The notes: a model not told the origin generated them from the letters alone. A stretch of DNA of 64,000 bases from Sutcliffiella horikoshii (GCF_020524325.1 NZ_JAIVKY010000001.1:124001-188000), one strand, 5' to 3'. Numbered from the stretch's first letter, positions 1 through 8,992 are shown. Translations and numbers: made by a program.

Positions 1-3000
1 ATAAGTTGGCATTTCCCATTTTCCCCAAGCATATATGAAGTAATCCTCTTGCCTGCTCTTTCCATTTACTGTTTTCGGAAGACTATCTACAACATTTCCA
101 TTGGAATTGGACACGGCAATTGCACCTATTCGAATTCCATCAACCCATGCACTGCTATTCAACCCATCATCTGTCCACATATCCCCCATCACTTCTAGTT
201 GACCTGGATCCTTTACATTGAGCAACGCCCATGGAATACGAACTTCTAACAAGCCTTCCTCCTCATTTAAATGAAAATCTGTTAAAGAGTCGAAGTTTTC
301 TTCGTTCGGATTGGAATTACCAGAACGTAATATACCAGTTTCATAGCTGTCAAACGGAACAAGCTGTTCTTCGCCATTCTCATCTTTATACGTTAATTCT
401 TTGTTTAAAGTTAACCTGATCGGATGAAAAATACCATTATCTTTTTTGTTTGCATACTCCTGCTTCTCTATCATCCCTAGCTTATGGCCATACATGTAGT
501 AGTAACTATCATAATAACTATCTACAAGCATTCTAGCTTTTTTTCCATTCTCCACTTGTAGAAGGAAGTCTATGCCTTCCGTGATATAATCAGACCCAGG
601 TACCACCTTTGACTGCCCCTGGTTATCCAATACATTAAACAATAAAGACATCTCATGTTCTTTAAATTTATCCGCCTTCAACTTTATATATAAAAATCCT
701 TCATCATGTGTTACTTGCATCTCTTTTATGATGGAAGAAGGGCTGTAAAGTGATTTTTGGTCTAAAGCTTTCCAGTCCTCTTCTTTTCCGTCAATTATTA
801 TCTTTTGATTATTGCCGGGTTCAAATGTCAACATCCCGAACATCTGCTCATTTGTCTGGACGTTTTTCCAGTAAGGTCGCTGGTCGGGGTTATCGAAATC
901 CATCGTATTCCAAGTCCGTTTGAACCATTCGTCATGCCATGAAAAGATTAATCCACCTGCCATTTTTTCTTCTACGATATCTTCAAAGAGATGAGATAAA
1001 ATCTCTCCCTGCTCTTCTTCTGTATGACCGCCCTGGTCCCATCCATAAATATTATTATGAGTATTTCCTCTTGAAGATGGAATGCCAAATTCAGCAACTA
1101 ATAGCGGCATGCTGTGTGCTTCTTTCATATGCTGTAAATACCCTGCGTAATTGTTTTTCTCTCCACGATGGTCAATATATTCCACATACCGTTTTTCAAA
1201 ATTAAGGAAGTCCGGATAGTATGGATAGATGTGGTAGGAAGCGAACATACCTGCTTCAAACTCATCTTTCGAAAATATTAAATTAGGATTGACGCTTACA
1301 AGATCCTCTTCTTCTGAAGGTTCTGATGGGTGATTAAGCAAATCGGTCGTCACCCAGTTTGTGAAGCTCATTGGCCTCTGCCATTGATAAGTCTCCTGTT
1401 CATAGTCAATCGTATACTCCATCATTTCTGCAAGCCACACTTCAAATGGCTGAGCGCTTTTTGTGAAGAGGAATTCACCATTAAACTCATGCATACCTGA
1501 ATGTTTCCTGTTTGTATTCAGTACTACTTGCGGATCCCACTCTACCCCGAGGACCCATCCGAGTACATAGGGTGAAACATCTGCGGTGTAATTTCCATGC
1601 GCATGACCTGGACGCTCTTCTAGAACTGCATCTCCATGAATTAAATCAACGGTTCTTTGGATTTCTTCTTTAAAATCTTTGACATTTTCCTTTGCAAAAG
1701 CATCATTTGATTCAAGGAAAATCTCTTCATTTATCCAGATGCCATGAAACAGATAGATGGGTTCCTCTTGCATGCGATTGTATTCAGCCAAAGCCTCATA
1801 AAAATGAGGCGGATGAATCGTATAAATACGTATAGCATTAGCATTCATTTCACCAATTTGCTTAAACCAACGTAAGTACTCTTGCTTCGTAATAGCTGTT
1901 TCACCAGGCCATGTACCTGGTTTTGCTATTCCCATGTTAACCCCTTTAATCAGAAAATCTTCCCATTTTCCCTCTTTTTGTATTTGCAAATAATCTTTGC
2001 CTGCTCTGCCTGGAATATAGGATTCCCCTACAAGATTAGTAGTTAATTCCTTTTTTACAGTGCTCTTATTTTTCTGTTGCTGCATAATTTCACTCATCAT
2101 AGGATGATACACTCTCCAATAAAAGGATTTTAGATCATCTTTATTCCTTGACTGCCATTTCTTTAGTGCCGTATATCCTTTAGCCTGGTAAAGGGATGGG
2201 AGTTCTGCCTGATCAGCGAAATCACCTGAGAAATAGTAGCTTTCATAAGTAGGATTTACATGATGGAGGACGGCCGGAAATTTTATGGGTATCCCCTTTT
2301 CTTTTAATTTTTCTTCTCCTTCGTTTGTTAAAGAAAGGGAGAAGGATGCAAGCACCTCATCATCTTCTTTGGGTACGATAATATCAAACCAATAGTGATA
2401 GGCTGCTCTATCCTGTAGATTAAAGTGTTCTTTGCCATTTTGCGTAAATTCAAACATTACATGTTGTTTTTCCATATCTTCCTCTGTCAAGACTAAGAGC
2501 TGATTGCTATCGTGAACGAAAACCATCCCTTTACCGCTAAAATCCCACTCTTCCCCATACTGCTCAAGATAATTCTTTTTTGCCCAGACAGGTACTTCCT
2601 CCCCTTCTAGCTCTGTAAAGAATCTCCCTATCCATCCTGTCCACTCTAAATTATACAGTTGGTAAAATGACTCTTTTACCTCTTCTGGAGTAGGACTTCC
2701 AAATGTGTTAAACTCTCCAATTAAGGTTGTACCGTTCTTAAAAACAGCTTCTTTTATATAGTCTACATCCTCAGATGTCATGCCCCCGTATATGAGTTCT
2801 GAACGTTGCCCTTGAACATTACCTGTTGTGATATCCTCTTCATATACACCGTATCCATCTGCTATATAGATGACATCGTGCACTTTATTTTCAGGATATG
2901 ATCTAACTTTGTTAGCCACATCACTTTGTGGGTCATATCCAACATAATCTGTATGCAGCGTATAATTTCCTCCGTCTGGTTTACGGATTTTTTGCTGGTT

Positions 3001-3180
3001 AAGTAACCACGTTAGTCCTATATGTTCCCGGTAAGAATCATCTGGAACCGTTTTATCGACAATCAACACATCAAGTGATGTAGAAGGCTTAAGTAGCCAT
3101 CCTATTACTGGTGAACAAAAACCAAGAATTACTAACAGTATTAATATTACCCACAGCCACATTTTTTTCTTTTCCGTCAT
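1..3180 (-). CDS. Membrane-anchored glycoside-hydrolase-like protein (3' end outside window)
   Basis: The frame stays open for 1060 codons from ATG at 3180 to the left edge, so the C-terminus is missing. Residues about 7-25 form one hydrophobic segment after a Lys-rich start, which fits an uncleaved signal anchor with the rest outside the cell. The middle (about 390-750) reads like a GH2/GH5-type TIM barrel: a region around 'GVNMGIAKPGTWPGE', a stretch about keeping to a fixed host 'WINEE', and 'VAEFG' followed by 'SWHDEWFKRTW' late in the barrel, where the Glu of VAEFG is a candidate nucleophile. A beta-rich module follows. The substrate is unknown; a role in exopolysaccharide or cell-wall polymer turnover is inference only. 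Confidence 0.7.
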   Translation of the reverse strand, partial: MTEKKKMWLWVILILLVILGFCSPVIGWLLKPSTSLDVLIVDKTVPDDSYREHIGLTWLLNQQKIRKPDGGNYTLHTDYVGYDPQSDVANKVRSYPENKVHDVIYIADGYGVYEEDITTGNVQGQRSELIYGGMTSEDVDYIKEAVFKNGTTLIGEFNTFGSPTPEEVKESFYQLYNLEWTGWIGRFFTELEGEEVPVWAKKNYLEQYGEEWDFSGKGMVFVHDSNQLLVLTEEDMEKQHVMFEFTQNGKEHFNLQDRAAYHYWFDIIVPKEDDEVLASFSLSLTNEGEEKLKEKGIPIKFPAVLHHVNPTYESYYFSGDFADQAELPSLYQAKGYTALKKWQSRNKDDLKSFYWRVYHPMMSEIMQQQKNKSTVKKELTTNLVGESYIPGRAGKDYLQIQKEGKWEDFLIKGVNMGIAKPGTWPGETAITKQEYLRWFKQIGEMNANAIRIYTIHPPHFYEALAEYNRMQEEPIYLFHGIWINEEIFLESNDAFAKENVKDFKEEIQRTVDLIHGDAVLEERPGHAHGNYTADVSPYVLGWVLGVEWDPQVVLNTNRKHSGMHEFNGEFLFTKSAQPFEVWLAEMMEYTIDYEQETYQWQRPMSFTNWVTTDLLNHPSEPSEEEDLVSVNPNLIFSKDEFEAGMFASYHIYPYYPDFLNFEKRYVEYIDHRGEKNNYAGYLQHMKEAHSMPLLVAEFGIPSSRGNTHNNIYGWDQGGHTEEEQGEILSHLFEDIVEEKMAGGLIFSWHDEWFKRTWNTMDFDNPDQRPYWKNVQTNEQMFGMLTFEPGNNQKIIIDGKEEDWKALDQKSLYSPSSIIKEMQVTHDEGFLYIKLKADKFKEHEMSLLFNVLDNQGQSKVVPGSDYITEGIDFLLQVENGKKARMLVDSYYDSYYYMYGHKLGMIEKQEYANKKDNGIFHPIRLTLNKELTYKDENGEEQLVPFDSYETGILRSGNSNPNEENFDSLTDFHLNEEEGLLEVRIPWALLNVKDPGQLEVMGDMWTDDGLNSSAWVDGIRIGAIAVSNSNGNVVDSLPKTVNGKSRQEDYFIYAWGKWEMPTY

Positions 3181-3257
3181 TCAAATGCACCGACTTTTAA
3201 ATGGGGATTGATAGTGTTTTTTTCGCACATAGTCATATTAATAATCTCCTAAGCTCT

Positions 3258-4358
3258 TTATCTATTTATCTGGTATGACAACACATTTTGCTTTAACGTA
3301 AGATATTGTTCCAAGTTTGTATCCTGAAATGCTTCTGCTCTGTTAGAAGGAATATCGGAGTAATGAACTCCTTTATCAAATTGAGAGGATGTATAGTCAT
3401 AACGAATACCATCTACCTTGTTATAGAAATGCCAACCTTTAGGCATCAAAGTCTTAACAATTTCCCCTCCCAAAAAGTCTTGAACTACTAATGCGGTTAC
3501 TCCACATTGTCCTTTAGCAGGATTCTCAGGGCACCACTTTGAACTTGTGGTTTTCGACCAAGATTCAAAAAGAACATCTATCAAATTTTTCTCGTTTATC
3601 ATTATCCTATTGTTGGAATAATTAATGTTTGATAAGGATTTGATATGTCTTACAAGTATGTTAATTACCAACTGCGGTTCATCATTCTGAATGTAATGAG
3701 CACTATTTTCAGCGACTACAAATTCACCATTTGTCGTGAATTTCAGAATCTCCTTTTGCATCTTGTTCCATAAGGCTTGGGATTCCTTGGAATAGTGATC
3801 TTTTTTCCCTGCTGACAAAACAATAGTTGGTGTGTCTGAAACTCTATTGCTTTTTTGAAGATGTTTTAAACTTCCCATAAATTCAAGGAAATTCCCTTCA
3901 CGAGTGAACTGTTTTTTATAGGCCTCTTTAAATCCTTCAGACATCGTCGGTAGAAATCTTTCTGGGTATTCTTCTGGTGTAGAATCTATCAAAACTAACC
4001 CAGCTACTTCCTCGGGGTACAAATTATTGAATAAACGCATGTTGACACCACCAAATGAATGACCTACAAGAATATAGGGTGGCAAGACGTTCTTACTCTT
4101 TAAGAGTTCTCTTAATTCCTCTACCATAAATAAGCTGGTCCTGGGATTAGAGCTTCTCTCGCTTTTCCCAAGGCCAGCTCTGTCATATAAAATAACCTGA
4201 GTTAATTTAGAGATTGCAGGATAGATGGATTCCCAAGCTTTCGAATAGTCTCCATATCCAGCATCCATGATGACAGTGGGAAATCCATTTATTTCTCCAT
4301 AAATTTTACAATTCAAGTGAAAAGTTTTTTTAGTCCTGATTGAATATTCTTCATTCAT
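3258..4358 (-). CDS. Alpha/beta hydrolase fused to a YunG-like C-terminal domain
   Basis: This 366-residue protein has two parts. Residues 1 to about 245 are an alpha/beta hydrolase with the nucleophile elbow GHSFGG (Ser near residue 99), a candidate acid Asp in 'VLIDSTP' or 'LSAGKKDH', and a late His in 'ENSAHYIQ'. Residues about 255-366 match what I remember of B. subtilis YunG ('SKWCPENPAKGQCG', 'GWHFYNK', 'RYDYTSSQF'), a small family of unknown function that is normally a stand-alone protein. The start overlaps the Nudix stop by one base (TAATG), implying translational coupling. It is the last gene of a five-gene operon. The hydrolase substrate is unknown. Confidence 0.8.
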   Translation of the reverse strand: MNEEYSIRTKKTFHLNCKIYGEINGFPTVIMDAGYGDYSKAWESIYPAISKLTQVILYDRAGLGKSERSSNPRTSLFMVEELRELLKSKNVLPPYILVGHSFGGVNMRLFNNLYPEEVAGLVLIDSTPEEYPERFLPTMSEGFKEAYKKQFTREGNFLEFMGSLKHLQKSNRVSDTPTIVLSAGKKDHYSKESQALWNKMQKEILKFTTNGEFVVAENSAHYIQNDEPQLVINILVRHIKSLSNINYSNNRIMINEKNLIDVLFESWSKTTSSKWCPENPAKGQCGVTALVVQDFLGGEIVKTLMPKGWHFYNKVDGIRYDYTSSQFDKGVHYSDIPSNRAEAFQDTNLEQYLTLKQNVLSYQINR

Positions 4359-4831
4359 TAAAGGTATTCCTCCAACTGGTGTTCTTCTATGATTTCAACA
4401 TTTCGTTTATTCTCCACGTATTTAAGAATGTGTTCTCTGATATTCGGATACAGAATCACCTTATCCAATTCAGTTAATGAAACCCATCTCACTCCTGTCT
4501 GATTAGGATCTGGGTTAGCCGGTATTCTTGGAGTACAGCCGTCTTTTATGTTACATTCAAACATTAATCCTAAGGAGTGGGTGTCACCGAACTTGTTGCT
4601 ATTTAAGTGAGGGGCATATTCATAAACAAATGCCAATGGGCCAACTTCCACATCAATGGACGCTTCCTCTTTAGCTTCTCTTTTTACAGCTTCCTTTAGC
4701 GTTTCACCTGGCTGAGTTCCACCAGCGGGTAAATTATAATGCAAACCATTTTCGTCATTAAATTCAATCAATAAAATAGAATCGTTCTTTATAATCAATG
4801 CGCCAGCTCTTACTCTAATATGAAATGACAT
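4358..4831 (-). CDS. Nudix hydrolase
   Basis: The protein has 157 residues with a complete Nudix box near residues 37-59: G then five residues, E, seven residues, and REAKEEAS, which supplies the metal-binding Glu residues. It should hydrolyse a nucleoside-diphosphate-linked substrate with Mg2+, but the substrate cannot be told from sequence. A 27-bp gap separates it from the PP2C-like gene upstream, and it shares one base with the hydrolase-YunG gene downstream, so it lies inside one operon. Confidence 0.88.
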   Translation of the reverse strand: MSFHIRVRAGALIIKNDSILLIEFNDENGLHYNLPAGGTQPGETLKEAVKREAKEEASIDVEVGPLAFVYEYAPHLNSNKFGDTHSLGLMFECNIKDGCTPRIPANPDPNQTGVRWVSLTELDKVILYPNIREHILKYVENKRNVEIIEEHQLEEYL

Positions 4832-4858
4832 GTATGTAGTACCTACCTTTTTTTTCGT

Positions 4859-5668
4859 TCACTTTAAATCACTTGGAATGGTCGCCACTTTATCGTTTTG
4901 TATTATCCAGGAAACAACCGTTGTACTGTCCCGTACGTTTTTTAATTGAATATCTTCTAGTAGTTTCCTTACTCCTACTGCACAAGTATCGACATCCTGA
5001 AACACTCGGTAAATATTTTTTGACTCACTATATGAAGTATTAGGACATTCAACTAACCCATCAGTGGTCATGAAAATATGATTTTCACCAGTTCGCAGTT
5101 CCTTTACACCCGTGCTATAACAGGGAACGTCCTTGTGAAAGGTACTTTCTTTACCCACCCATTCATAAAAGCTGCGTTGGTTCTGTTGGTATTCACCTAA
5201 CTGCTCCAGTTCACTGTGATGCAGTAGCAGCAAGCAATCTCCTATTGAAAACCACCATAAATATTTGTCTTTTCGAAATGCAAACAAACAGGCTGTTTCT
5301 CCCTGAACATTCTCACACTCCTGTATGAAACTCTCGCTTTGAAAGATATCCAATACCAAGTCACTTAAACTTGCAAATAATTCTTTTACTGGAAATGTAA
5401 AAGTGTCTAGAAACCTTTGCTCGTTCTTTTCAATTGTTGAAATAACCAACTCTGCACTTTCCGCTGTAAAATGGGCATCTAGTAAAATCACGAACTCCCA
5501 ATCTAGTTTATCATCACACCAGATTAAACACCCATCTTCATTTTTGTATTGTCCTGCGCTGGAATTCCCACCAAACCGACCGAGAACGATCTTTTCTCCC
5601 ACTGTCATTACACTAATTTCGTCCACAAAATGTTTCTTGCTCCCTACCCAACTCAGTTTGTTTACCAC
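4859..5668 (-). CDS. PP2C-like protein phosphatase domain protein
   Basis: This 269-residue protein starts with GTG at 5668, eight bases after a GAGGGG ribosome binding site. The order of elements is that of PP2C phosphatases: 'GQYKNEDG' for the first metal Asp, 'FVILLDAH' for the second motif (normally DGHG or DGMG), 'SIGDC' in the middle, and 'FMTTDGLVE' near the end for a third metal Asp, finishing with 'DSTTVVSW'. It is soluble, with no kinase partner nearby. The second motif is diverged, so activity is uncertain. It lies third in a five-gene operon, where it may dephosphorylate an unidentified partner. Confidence 0.7.
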   Translation of the reverse strand: MVNKLSWVGSKKHFVDEISVMTVGEKIVLGRFGGNSSAGQYKNEDGCLIWCDDKLDWEFVILLDAHFTAESAELVISTIEKNEQRFLDTFTFPVKELFASLSDLVLDIFQSESFIQECENVQGETACLFAFRKDKYLWWFSIGDCLLLLHHSELEQLGEYQQNQRSFYEWVGKESTFHKDVPCYSTGVKELRTGENHIFMTTDGLVECPNTSYSESKNIYRVFQDVDTCAVGVRKLLEDIQLKNVRDSTTVVSWIIQNDKVATIPSDLK

Positions 5669-5682
5669 TGTTGCATCCCCTC

Positions 5683-6378
5683 TTAACTCCCTAAATACTT
5701 TGTTGGAAGCTCTTCTTCCATAAGTTTTTTCTCGAAATAAACGTTGTATGCTTTTGCACTTGGCCTTGAGCTAACAATGTGCTCAAGTTTATTGTTCACA
5801 TAATGGAGCGCAACACCATCATCAGTTGCAATACCTGGAATAATGTTTCCACTTGCCACCATTTCTTTATAGGTTGGTCTCCTTTTTACTTCCCCATCAT
5901 AATGAGGACAATTGCTTCCTTCTATGAAACCCAAGCACTGAATAGGTTCTAATACATCACCAAAAGAGTCCGTCACACCTTCTTGAAACCAACATATGGA
6001 CCCTGCACTAATACCGGCAAGTAAGACACCTTTGTCATATGCCTTTTTCAGCATGAGGTCTAGCCCCCAAGCTCTCCAAAGTATTAATAGATTTCGAGTG
6101 TTGCCACCTCCGACATATATGATATCTTTTTCTAATAAAAATGTTTCAAAATCTCTCGTAGGCGGGGTAAATAGAGAAAGATGGGATGGTTCACATTCTA
6201 GCTTCTCAAAGAACTGATAAAACCTAGCAATATAATTATCCGCGTCACCGCTCGCAGTGGGAATAAAGCATATTTTAGGTGTAGATTTACCTGATTGTTG
6301 GAGAATATAGCGATCTAACAGAGGGTTCTCCGGTTCCATGGAAAAGCCTCCTCCACCGAGGGCGATTAACTGTTTCAT
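5683..6378 (-). CDS. pepE: Peptidase E (family S51, Asp-X dipeptidase-like)
   Basis: The protein has 231 residues, the normal peptidase E length. It carries the Ser nucleophile in 'LAGISAGSICW' (near residue 120), the 'YVGGGNTRNLL' glycine loop before it, and the late acidic region 'ATDDGVALHY'. Family S51 enzymes cleave dipeptides starting with Asp and have a glutamine-amidotransferase-like fold; B. subtilis YgaJ is the nearest relative I can recall. ATG at 6378 follows AGAGGAGA. It starts 3 bp after the YdcF-like gene and ends 14 bp before the PP2C-like gene, so all three are probably one transcript. Confidence 0.88.
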   Translation of the reverse strand: MKQLIALGGGGFSMEPENPLLDRYILQQSGKSTPKICFIPTASGDADNYIARFYQFFEKLECEPSHLSLFTPPTRDFETFLLEKDIIYVGGGNTRNLLILWRAWGLDLMLKKAYDKGVLLAGISAGSICWFQEGVTDSFGDVLEPIQCLGFIEGSNCPHYDGEVKRRPTYKEMVASGNIIPGIATDDGVALHYVNNKLEHIVSSRPSAKAYNVYFEKKLMEEELPTKYLGS

Positions 6379-6381
6379 GTT

Positions 6382-6963
6382 CTATTGTCTCCTCTCTTTT
6401 AATTCTTGTATGTTGTTCCACACAGGAATGATTTCACCGAAATATGTACCAATCTTCTTAACTTCATCCATTACACGTTTTATACCTACTTCTGTTAAAA
6501 ACCAGTTATCCTTCGTTATTCCATATCTATCAACACACGGTGAGATGAGAAATTCACAATCTTTTGGGAATATAGCTTGATAGCATAATAATGAACGTCG
6601 AGCATGCCCTGCTTTACAAACTACGATCGCTTTTTTCGGAACTATATTGTTCCTATGAAGAACTTTTAACGAAAAGCGAGCATTTTCCAATGTATGTTGT
6701 GCCTTGTCTTCTTTTAAAATTGCATCTTCAGGTATTTCATTTTCTATGGCTATATTTCGTAAATACTCCCACTCAGTCATTCCAACATGTGGTTTATATC
6801 CGCCAGATGGTAGAACATAAGGAGCCATTCCTTGCTTATACAAATCTGCAGCCCTCTCCATTAATGGAGGATGATCGGCACCTGGAACCAATATTACATC
6901 TGCTGGAGATACTGGCGTTTCCACAAATATAAATTCAGTAATACTATCATACGGATTAACCAT
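6382..6963 (-). CDS. YdcF-like (DUF218) protein
   Basis: This 193-residue soluble protein of the YdcF/DUF218 family has the conserved 'ILVPGADHPPLMERAADLY' start, 'PSGGYKP' next, and 'EDKAQHTLENARFS' (the usual E..S.NT.ENA region). Membrane-bound relatives such as SanA and ElyC act in envelope integrity, but this copy has no membrane segment. It is the first gene of the operon that continues with peptidase E, PP2C, Nudix and hydrolase-YunG. ATG at 6963 follows AAGGAG. The biochemical function is unknown. Confidence 0.85.
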   Translation of the reverse strand: MVNPYDSITEFIFVETPVSPADVILVPGADHPPLMERAADLYKQGMAPYVLPSGGYKPHVGMTEWEYLRNIAIENEIPEDAILKEDKAQHTLENARFSLKVLHRNNIVPKKAIVVCKAGHARRSLLCYQAIFPKDCEFLISPCVDRYGITKDNWFLTEVGIKRVMDEVKKIGTYFGEIIPVWNNIQELKERRQ

Positions 6964-7103
6964 CTAAATAAACTCCTTTTAAATTCTTTAGAGTTCGGTA
7001 CTCACTTTTCACTAAAAACCTCACTGTATATATTAACATAAAATTCCATAACCATTAGATATATTGTCTGTGTATTTAGAAAATAAAACTTGTATTTAAC
7101 ATA

Positions 7104-7138
7104 CAAAAATAACCCAGCGCAAAAATGAACTGAGTTAA
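7104..7138 (-). terminator. Intrinsic terminator of the second S51 peptidase gene
   Basis: Read on the minus strand, AACTCAG and CTGGGTT form a stem with G-U pairs, followed by ATTTTT. It lies 45 bp beyond the stop of the gene at 7182-7820. Confidence 0.6.
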
Positions 7139-7181
7139 AATTCATATATTTTGCAAGACCTTACTCAACAATAGCCCTAGT

Positions 7182-7820
7182 TTATTGAACAAAAAGATAA
7201 TTATCACCCTCACTTTCTTTAAGATTTCCATCTATAAAATACAAACCTTCCTCATCGTCAATTCCATAACCTTTAGGGACCCCAAGTTTAGACATTGCAA
7301 TTTTTAGATTCTTCTCTTCGTTCCATTCAGTAAAATGCACACAAACAACACATTCTTTAATCAATCCTAACCCTTTAAGATAAAGATGTTTGCCTTCAGA
7401 ATTATCTATCGGAGGGATTACACAATTTTCAGGACTGATTAATGCACCTGCTGAAAATCCTGCTATTGGTACACCTTGTTCATACATTCTTTTTAACTGA
7501 TGCCCTATTTCAGTATCTACAATATATTTACGATATAGCTCCGTTTCGCCTCCACCAATTATTACTCCTGTGCAAGAATTCAATTTTTCAAGATTTATAT
7601 CTATATTATGCTCTGATAAAGGTATATAAACAAAATCGGAAATCCCATTTTGTTCTAACTCATTTGTATATCTTGGCATATATTGCTCCCATCCATCTCG
7701 CAGCACAAATAAGATAGCTACCTTTCCTTTTCCGCTCATTGCAAGTTCTGAGAACCTCTTTCCAAGATGACTAGAAAAAGGTGGACTTCCCCCAAATAAA
7801 AATAAATGACTATTAATCAT
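7182..7820 (-). CDS. Second S51-family peptidase E-like protein
   Basis: The protein has 212 residues. It carries the S51 nucleophile elbow in 'PIAGFSAGALI' (near residue 124), the preceding 'GVIIGGGETELYRKY' loop, and 'YGIDDEEGLYF' late, matching the layout of the peptidase E gene 0.8 kb downstream. The two differ widely in sequence, so this is not a recent duplicate. Most peptidase E homologues act on Asp-X dipeptides, but some S51 members are cyanophycinases or have no known substrate. It has its own promoter region and terminator, separate from the five-gene operon. Confidence 0.8.
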   Translation of the reverse strand: MINSHLFLFGGSPPFSSHLGKRFSELAMSGKGKVAILFVLRDGWEQYMPRYTNELEQNGISDFVYIPLSEHNIDINLEKLNSCTGVIIGGGETELYRKYIVDTEIGHQLKRMYEQGVPIAGFSAGALISPENCVIPPIDNSEGKHLYLKGLGLIKECVVCVHFTEWNEEKNLKIAMSKLGVPKGYGIDDEEGLYFIDGNLKESEGDNYLFVQ

Positions 7821-7965
7821 CTTTTCCCCTCAATTCAATTATCTATTAAACACTTTCATTATTCTGTTTTTCGCAATTCCAATAGAAATTATTACAAAAA
7901 AATAATAACCCTTACTAAACCATCCTGCCCTATAACGGAATAACGCTTACATAGAATCTTGCTTT

Positions 7966-8009
7966 ATTTTAACATAAAATTCCACTAATTTTAACATAAA
8001 ATTCCACTA
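7966..8009. repeat. Perfect 22-bp tandem duplication
   Basis: The unit ATTTTAACATAAAATTCCACTA occurs twice without a gap at 7966-7987 and 7988-8009 (described here as the 14-mer core TTTAACATAAAATT plus CCACTA). The core also occurs near 7035 and near 15270, each in a region upstream of a minus-strand gene, so it may be a promoter-associated word. Confidence 0.85.
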
Positions 8010-8364
8010 AACCTTTATAAAATTAGTTAAGCTATTTGAATTTGCATCACAAGGTACAGGTGTATTTTCCGTCATACAATGGCCTATTGTTTTTTTCGCA
8101 AATAGGGGTACAAATTCAGCTGTCCCCCCCTATATATGACTGGAAAGCCTTTGATATAAACAACAAAAATTGCCTATCAAATTCTTACAAACTGATAGGC
8201 AATTTATATTTGCGATAGGTAATGGAACCCGATACATTTTTCAATGCTTATTCTTGGATATTTGTACTTAAGGAGATTTACATTCTAGTGGCGTGGCGTA
8301 GAAATTAGGGGTTGATTATAAGCTTATCTCGAGGAGACTTTAAACTTCTGTGTTTTTCTCTAAC
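8010..8364. other. Gene-poor intergenic stretch with one hairpin
   Basis: No convincing gene lies here. A perfect inverted repeat with 10-bp arms (TTGCCTATCA / TGATAGGCAA) sits at 8170-8179 and 8193-8202, flanked by A-rich and T-rich sequence, so it could work as a weak bidirectional terminator. A plus-strand open frame of 60 codons at 8036-8218 lacks a ribosome binding site. Confidence 0.5.
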
Positions 8365-8607
8365 CTATTGACTAAATTCCAATTTGGCGTTTTTCTCAAT
8401 AAGAAGATCTGAATCAAATTTAAACGAGTCGAGTCTTTCATTTGTGAAGTTAAGTCGTAAATCAATCTTTTTCATGTCACGTCGGTATTCATCTTTATAT
8501 TGTTTGAACTCAACTTTAAGCGTATCTACATCACTCTTCAACGTGGTAATGTCTGCTTTCATCTCATTGATTCCTTGCAATATTTGTTTTAACAGTTCAT
8601 TTTCCAC
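8365..8607 (-). CDS. Small coiled-coil protein
   Basis: This 80-residue protein starts with GTG at 8607, placed 5 nt after a very strong GGAGGTGAT site. It is almost wholly helical, with heptad spacing of Leu/Ile/Val through 'MKADITTLKSDVDTLKVEF' and a charged second half, so a coiled coil is likely. No enzymatic motif is visible. Proteins of this form (YlqD/phage-tail-hub-like coils) are common in Bacillaceae, often unannotated. The excellent ribosome binding site argues that it is a real gene. Confidence 0.65.
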   Translation of the reverse strand: MENELLKQILQGINEMKADITTLKSDVDTLKVEFKQYKDEYRRDMKKIDLRLNFTNERLDSFKFDSDLLIEKNAKLEFSQ

Positions 8608-8796
8608 TTTAGATCACCTCCCTTTACCTTATTATAGCATGATTATTAATAAGCATGTACAAATCATTGTCTTTTTATAGGCAAAAAGACCCGAGTGTAA
8701 CTTTCAGAATAATACAAGATTAAATGAACATAGTTTTTTATAAGGAGATATTTCCACCTATTTAATACACAAGCTTCAACTAAGGGGCTGACTGCT

Positions 8797-8976
8797 TTGT
8801 ACAAGAATAAAAATAAACAATTGATCATATTTTTAGGTGTTTTGCTATTACTATTCATTGTTGTAAATGTTGTCCGGCACGTTCGGATTTATGTTGTTTA
8901 TAGTTCAGGTGTCGGTCCATTCTTTATAGGAGGACTAATATTTTTGGTGATCGTTGTTCTTTATGTTAGAAGGTAA
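8797..8976 (+). CDS. Small two-helix membrane protein
   Basis: An open frame of 59 codons starts at TTG 8797, nine bases after AAGGGG, and ends with TAA at 8974-8976. The peptide starts with Lys/Asn-rich residues, has a hydrophobic helix ('LIIFLGVLLLLFIVVNVV'), a short polar loop with Arg/Tyr, and a second helix ending in 'YVRR'. No known family is recognised. The charge pattern and the terminator-like structure downstream support expression, but the non-ATG start keeps confidence moderate. Confidence 0.55.
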   Translation: MYKNKNKQLIIFLGVLLLLFIVVNVVRHVRIYVVYSSGVGPFFIGGLIFLVIVVLYVRR

Positions 8977-8992
8977 AGAGATAGATACAACT

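Noticed and set aside
8036-8218. Plus-strand open frame of 60 codons
   Set aside because: No ribosome binding site and its end is built from the hairpin at 8170-8202.
8664-8858. Minus-strand open frame of 64 codons
   Set aside because: It has no ribosome binding site and overlaps the better supported small plus-strand membrane protein gene.
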